The position numbers and the translations under genes are program-made. From a virus, in IMG/VR virus record IMGVR_UViG_3300046517_001329, positions 1-40,107 of that record: a DNA stretch of 40,107 nt. One strand, 5' to 3'. Positions 37,328 to 40,107 of this stretch are shown one piece after another (within the stretch, counting starts at the first letter, position 1; every line of letters begins with the position of its first letter). Under the pieces are notes generated by a model. That model was not told the origin of the DNA. It ran no database searches and saw only the letters and a list, made by a program, of their open reading frames with translations.

Positions 37328-39673
37328 ATGGCAGATCCTTTAATTCTCAATCCCACGCTGACGCTCGCCGGTCAGGCCGCGGCGTTCAACGCCAGCAGCA
37401 CCGGGATTGAACTCATCATTGATGGCGTAACGTTCGGGCGGGCTCACTACGATCCGACGGGCAATGAAGTGGCGCTGGTCAACCCCGTAGGCAGCCGTAT
37501 CCCGTTCGCGGGCGGCAGTCGGCCCACGCCTTATCAGCTACGCATTAGCAGCGCCTGGAAAGAGAACGTTGGCGACGTGCCGATCGGCGAGATTGGTTTT
37601 TGGGCTGGCGACGTGTTGGTGTTTGTCTGGTCAAAGGCTAACGGCCAAACCGCCTCCTACAAGACCGACGGCGTGGCCTATGTGATGTTCGCTGACCTCG
37701 CCTTTGGACAGGTGCCAGCGAATAGCATCACCATCGTCATTGATCCTGATGAAAGCGCCGCATTGGCGGCGCTGACAGCGCATGAGGGCGCAGCCAATGC
37801 TCACCCTCAGTACCTGTTGCGTGAGGACGTAGCAAAGGATGTCGGGCCGCTGATGGGGCTCGCTCATGCAGCCGGTAGCACTGCCAACGCCCTGGTGCTG
37901 GTGCTCGATGCGCCGGAATCGACACTGCCCGCCTACGCGAAGTTTCAGCGCTTTCAATTCATCGCCCAAGCCACCAATACCACCGCAGTGACAGCGACGA
38001 TTGAAGGGCTTGGGATCATCCACGTAAAGCGCGGCGGCGATACTGGCTTGGTCGAGCTAGACCCTGGTGATATCAAGGCCAATTCGCTTTACGACCTCAA
38101 CTACGACGGCGCCGTCTTACAGTTGGGCGGCGGCGTGGGCAGCGGCAAGGCCTTTGAGCGCTTTTCGTTCGTGGCGGGTGTTGCTCAGTCTGAGTTCGCC
38201 TTTCCGCACATCCCTGGCAGCATCATTGCTCTGCGCAACGGTCGTGAGTTTTACGACTTCGCCTCGGCAATTGATGGTTCGAAGGTCACCACCTTCCCAA
38301 TGAACGTGGACGACCGCCTTGAATTCCTCGCGTTCAGGTCGCTCAAGGTCGCAGACACCTACACCAAGGCCGAACTCACCGCGCTGCTGGCGACCGCTGG
38401 CGCCTTGCCTGTCGGTTCCATGCTTCCCATGGCTATGGGGATCTGCCCGCCTGGGTACCTGGAAGTAGACGGCGACCTGTTCCAAGACGCTCTTTATCCC
38501 GATCTGGCGGCCTTTCTCGCCAAGCGCTACAACTTGGGCGGCGATCCGGTTGGATATACCCGTAAGCCTGAGTCGCGCGCCGAGTTTTTCCGTGGCTGGG
38601 ACCATGGGCGCGGTGTGGATGCTGGGCGGGCGATGGGCTCGTATCAGGCTGATGCCTTCCAAGGGCACTGGCATGCACTCTACGGCGAAATGACTTCTTT
38701 CTCGACAGGGGCGGTCAAGTCCGGTCCCGGCTCGCAGCCAGCCACGACACCCCTAACCTCCGATGCGGTGAGGGCAGCGGTTACTGATGGCGCCAACGGG
38801 GCACCGCGAACGGCGGCCGAAACCCGTCCACGTAGCTTGGCGGTGATGTGGTGCATCAAGGCCTGGAACGCACCGGTTAACCAGGGAAATATCGATATCG
38901 CCGCACTAGCGGCTGACCTGGCAGTGGTGGCGGCCAATGGGCCAGTTGTAGGTTCTGCGCGCGGCGCTCGTATGAGTGTTCCGGTGGCGTCTGCTACAGC
39001 GACATTTATCGCGGATGGGGTGATTTTAGAGGACGCAGCAGGAAGAAGTTACCGCCTCAAAAACTTCAACGAGCTGATCAACCTAGCAGCCGCTGTAAAG
39101 GGCTTGGGTGCAATGGACGTCGGTGCCGTGCCAGTCAACGGATATGTGGCGTTTTATGCCCTGTACAACCCTGTGACGAAGCTCAGGGGGATCATGGCGG
39201 TTAACGCGACGGCGTCCGCCGCGCCTAACTTGTGCGCTGGCGTTATTCCAGCGGGGTACTCCGCTTCGGCCCGCCTTACTGTGGTTCCTACGGACGCAAG
39301 CGGCTTGATTAAGCCGCTGTGGGTGGAAGGAAGCAAAGTCACAATCGGCACGATATCGGCTTACAACGGCCCTGGGCCGCTAAGCGCAACGCCCCTTTCG
39401 CTAGCCGGGGCAGTGCCACTTAATGCGATTAATGCAGATGGCTTTTTCTCTATAGGAAGCACCGCAAACGGGACTATCTCGTTTGATATGTATGGTTCGA
39501 CCTCTGGGCTTGGGCTTAAACGTAATACCGCCTCGGTACTGGCCGCAGGGACGTGTACGCAGAACTTCGAAAACTTCCAGCTCATGACGCCACAACTTGC
39601 TTACTTGTCGGCAAGTAACTCCACGGGTGGCACGCCCACTTATGGCTTGAACATCACCGGATACTCGATATGA
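37328..39673 (+). CDS. Tail fibre protein with collar domain
   Basis: 781 residues. The N-terminus (MADPLILNPTLTLAGQAAAF, then IIDGVTFGRAHYDPTGNE) is of the phage tail-fibre N-terminal type that docks to the baseplate. A collar-type domain lies near 365-455 (LPVGSMLPMAMGICPPGYLE, then GVDAGRAMGSYQADAFQGHW HALY). Residues 520 onward are Gly/Ser/Thr-rich and beta-structured (receptor-binding end). The ending NITGYSI is typical of fibres that use a chaperone, which follows. Probable host-range determinant. Confidence 0.88.
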   Translation: MADPLILNPTLTLAGQAAAFNASSTGIELIIDGVTFGRAHYDPTGNEVALVNPVGSRIPFAGGSRPTPYQLRISSAWKENVGDVPIGEIGFWAGDVLVFVWSKANGQTASYKTDGVAYVMFADLAFGQVPANSITIVIDPDESAALAALTAHEGAANAHPQYLLREDVAKDVGPLMGLAHAAGSTANALVLVLDAPESTLPAYAKFQRFQFIAQATNTTAVTATIEGLGIIHVKRGGDTGLVELDPGDIKANSLYDLNYDGAVLQLGGGVGSGKAFERFSFVAGVAQSEFAFPHIPGSIIALRNGREFYDFASAIDGSKVTTFPMNVDDRLEFLAFRSLKVADTYTKAELTALLATAGALPVGSMLPMAMGICPPGYLEVDGDLFQDALYPDLAAFLAKRYNLGGDPVGYTRKPESRAEFFRGWDHGRGVDAGRAMGSYQADAFQGHWHALYGEMTSFSTGAVKSGPGSQPATTPLTSDAVRAAVTDGANGAPRTAAETRPRSLAVMWCIKAWNAPVNQGNIDIAALAADLAVVAANGPVVGSARGARMSVPVASATATFIADGVILEDAAGRSYRLKNFNELINLAAAVKGLGAMDVGAVPVNGYVAFYALYNPVTKLRGIMAVNATASAAPNLCAGVIPAGYSASARLTVVPTDASGLIKPLWVEGSKVTIGTISAYNGPGPLSATPLSLAGAVPLNAINADGFFSIGSTANGTISFDMYGSTSGLGLKRNTASVLAAGTCTQNFENFQLMTPQLAYLSASNSTGGTPTYGLNITGYSI

Positions 39674-40107
39674 AAAAGTACATTCAGATTGTAGACGGAG
39701 TTGCGCGCGCAGAATTTAGCTGCCTTCAAGATGAGGGGGCTTTTCCTGGGGTTATTGAGGTGAATGCCGACGATCCTCGCTATCTAGCGCTCCTGGAAAA
39801 ACAGAACCCCACCGCCGCCCCCGTGTCGGATATCGCCGCTGTATGGGCGCAAATCAAAGCAGAGCGTGAACTTCGGACGCTGACCGGCGGGTTCCAGGCC
39901 GGCGGTTACTGGTTTCACTCCGACCAGCTTTCACGCGACCAGCAAATCAAGCTGTTTCTGGCGGGTGCAGCACTCCCACAAACGCCATGGAAAACCATGT
40001 CGGGCGAATTTGTCGTTATGTCACAGGAGCTGGCTACCGCGATCATCACCGCCAGCGGCGCCAGCGATATCGCTATTTTTGGCGCGGCGGAAGTTCACCG
40101 CGCGGCG
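39670..40107 (+). CDS. Tail fibre assembly chaperone (DUF4376), cut by the window end
   Basis: Open for 146 codons from ATG 39670 to the right edge with no stop. Residues about 58-130 (AAVWAQIKAERELRTLTGGF, then QAGGYWFHSDQLSRDQQIKL) are the DUF4376 domain of fibre assembly proteins. The start overlaps the fibre stop (ATATGA). Such chaperones fold or trimerise the fibre tip. Confidence 0.85.
   Translation, partial: MKKYIQIVDGVARAEFSCLQDEGAFPGVIEVNADDPRYLALLEKQNPTAAPVSDIAAVWAQIKAERELRTLTGGFQAGGYWFHSDQLSRDQQIKLFLAGAALPQTPWKTMSGEFVVMSQELATAIITASGASDIAIFGAAEVHRAA

Noticed and set aside
1-40107. CRISPR array, rRNA, insertion sequence or transposase
   Set aside because: No regularly spaced repeats, rRNA-like stretches, terminal inverted repeats with a transposase, or DDE-type proteins were seen.

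Overview
The window is phage DNA, most likely a temperate contractile-tailed phage or prophage of a fluorescent-group Pseudomonas. The evidence is about 61 protein-coding genes, nearly all on the + strand, packed with ATGA/TGATG overlaps. They include a small and a large terminase subunit, a portal-like protein, a tail protein with an embedded lysin, a baseplate J-like protein, a collar-type tail fibre and a fibre chaperone. The host assignment rests on Pseudomonas-like RdgC and NdpA/YejK copies, Pseudomonas-phage small proteins (NinX/DUF2591, DUF1643, DUF1064), LexA-type boxes and REP-like fragments. No integrase, clear CI repressor, holin, major capsid protein, sheath or tail-tube gene was recognised, so the phage extends beyond both edges.

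Layout. (1) 1-3130, regulation and recombination: partial rdgC (- strand), a small regulator-like gene, a 470-base structured non-coding stretch, a replication-type HTH protein and a P1 Ref-like RecA-dependent nuclease. (2) 3143-10840, first early operon: a host-like nucleoid protein NdpA between GC hairpins, zinc-ribbon proteins, a GntR-type regulator, DUF1643, NinX, and many overlapping small genes of unknown role. (3) 10841-12575, an accessory cassette with its own promoter and terminator: toxin-antitoxin pair with a possible leader peptide, then a secreted protein. (4) 12585-15820, second early operon of small genes, interrupted by one - strand gene that sits under a good LexA box and has no standard start codon. 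(5) 15847-18860, third early operon, ending with an XRE regulator. (6) 18861-27169, packaging block: structured non-coding region, TerS with a histone-like tail, TerL, two TerL-derived paralogues that each keep a different half of TerL and have lost key catalytic residues, and a LytTR-type DNA-binding protein. (7) 27251-40107, morphogenesis: portal-like, head-assembly, tail/lysin, baseplate, fibre and fibre chaperone genes.

How it fits together. Three early units start from near-identical promoters (TTGTGA or TTATGA, 16 bases, CATTAT, then GTCG), each 33-35 bases before a start codon, which points to coordinated early expression. RdgC (RecA antagonist), Ref (RecA-dependent nuclease) and SOS-type boxes tie the early region to host RecA/LexA. 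The XRE protein before terS and the LytTR protein after terL are candidate regulators of the early-to-late switch. The most unusual feature is the packaging block, with a pseudo-nuclease and a pseudo-ATPase relative of TerL encoded beside the intact enzyme.
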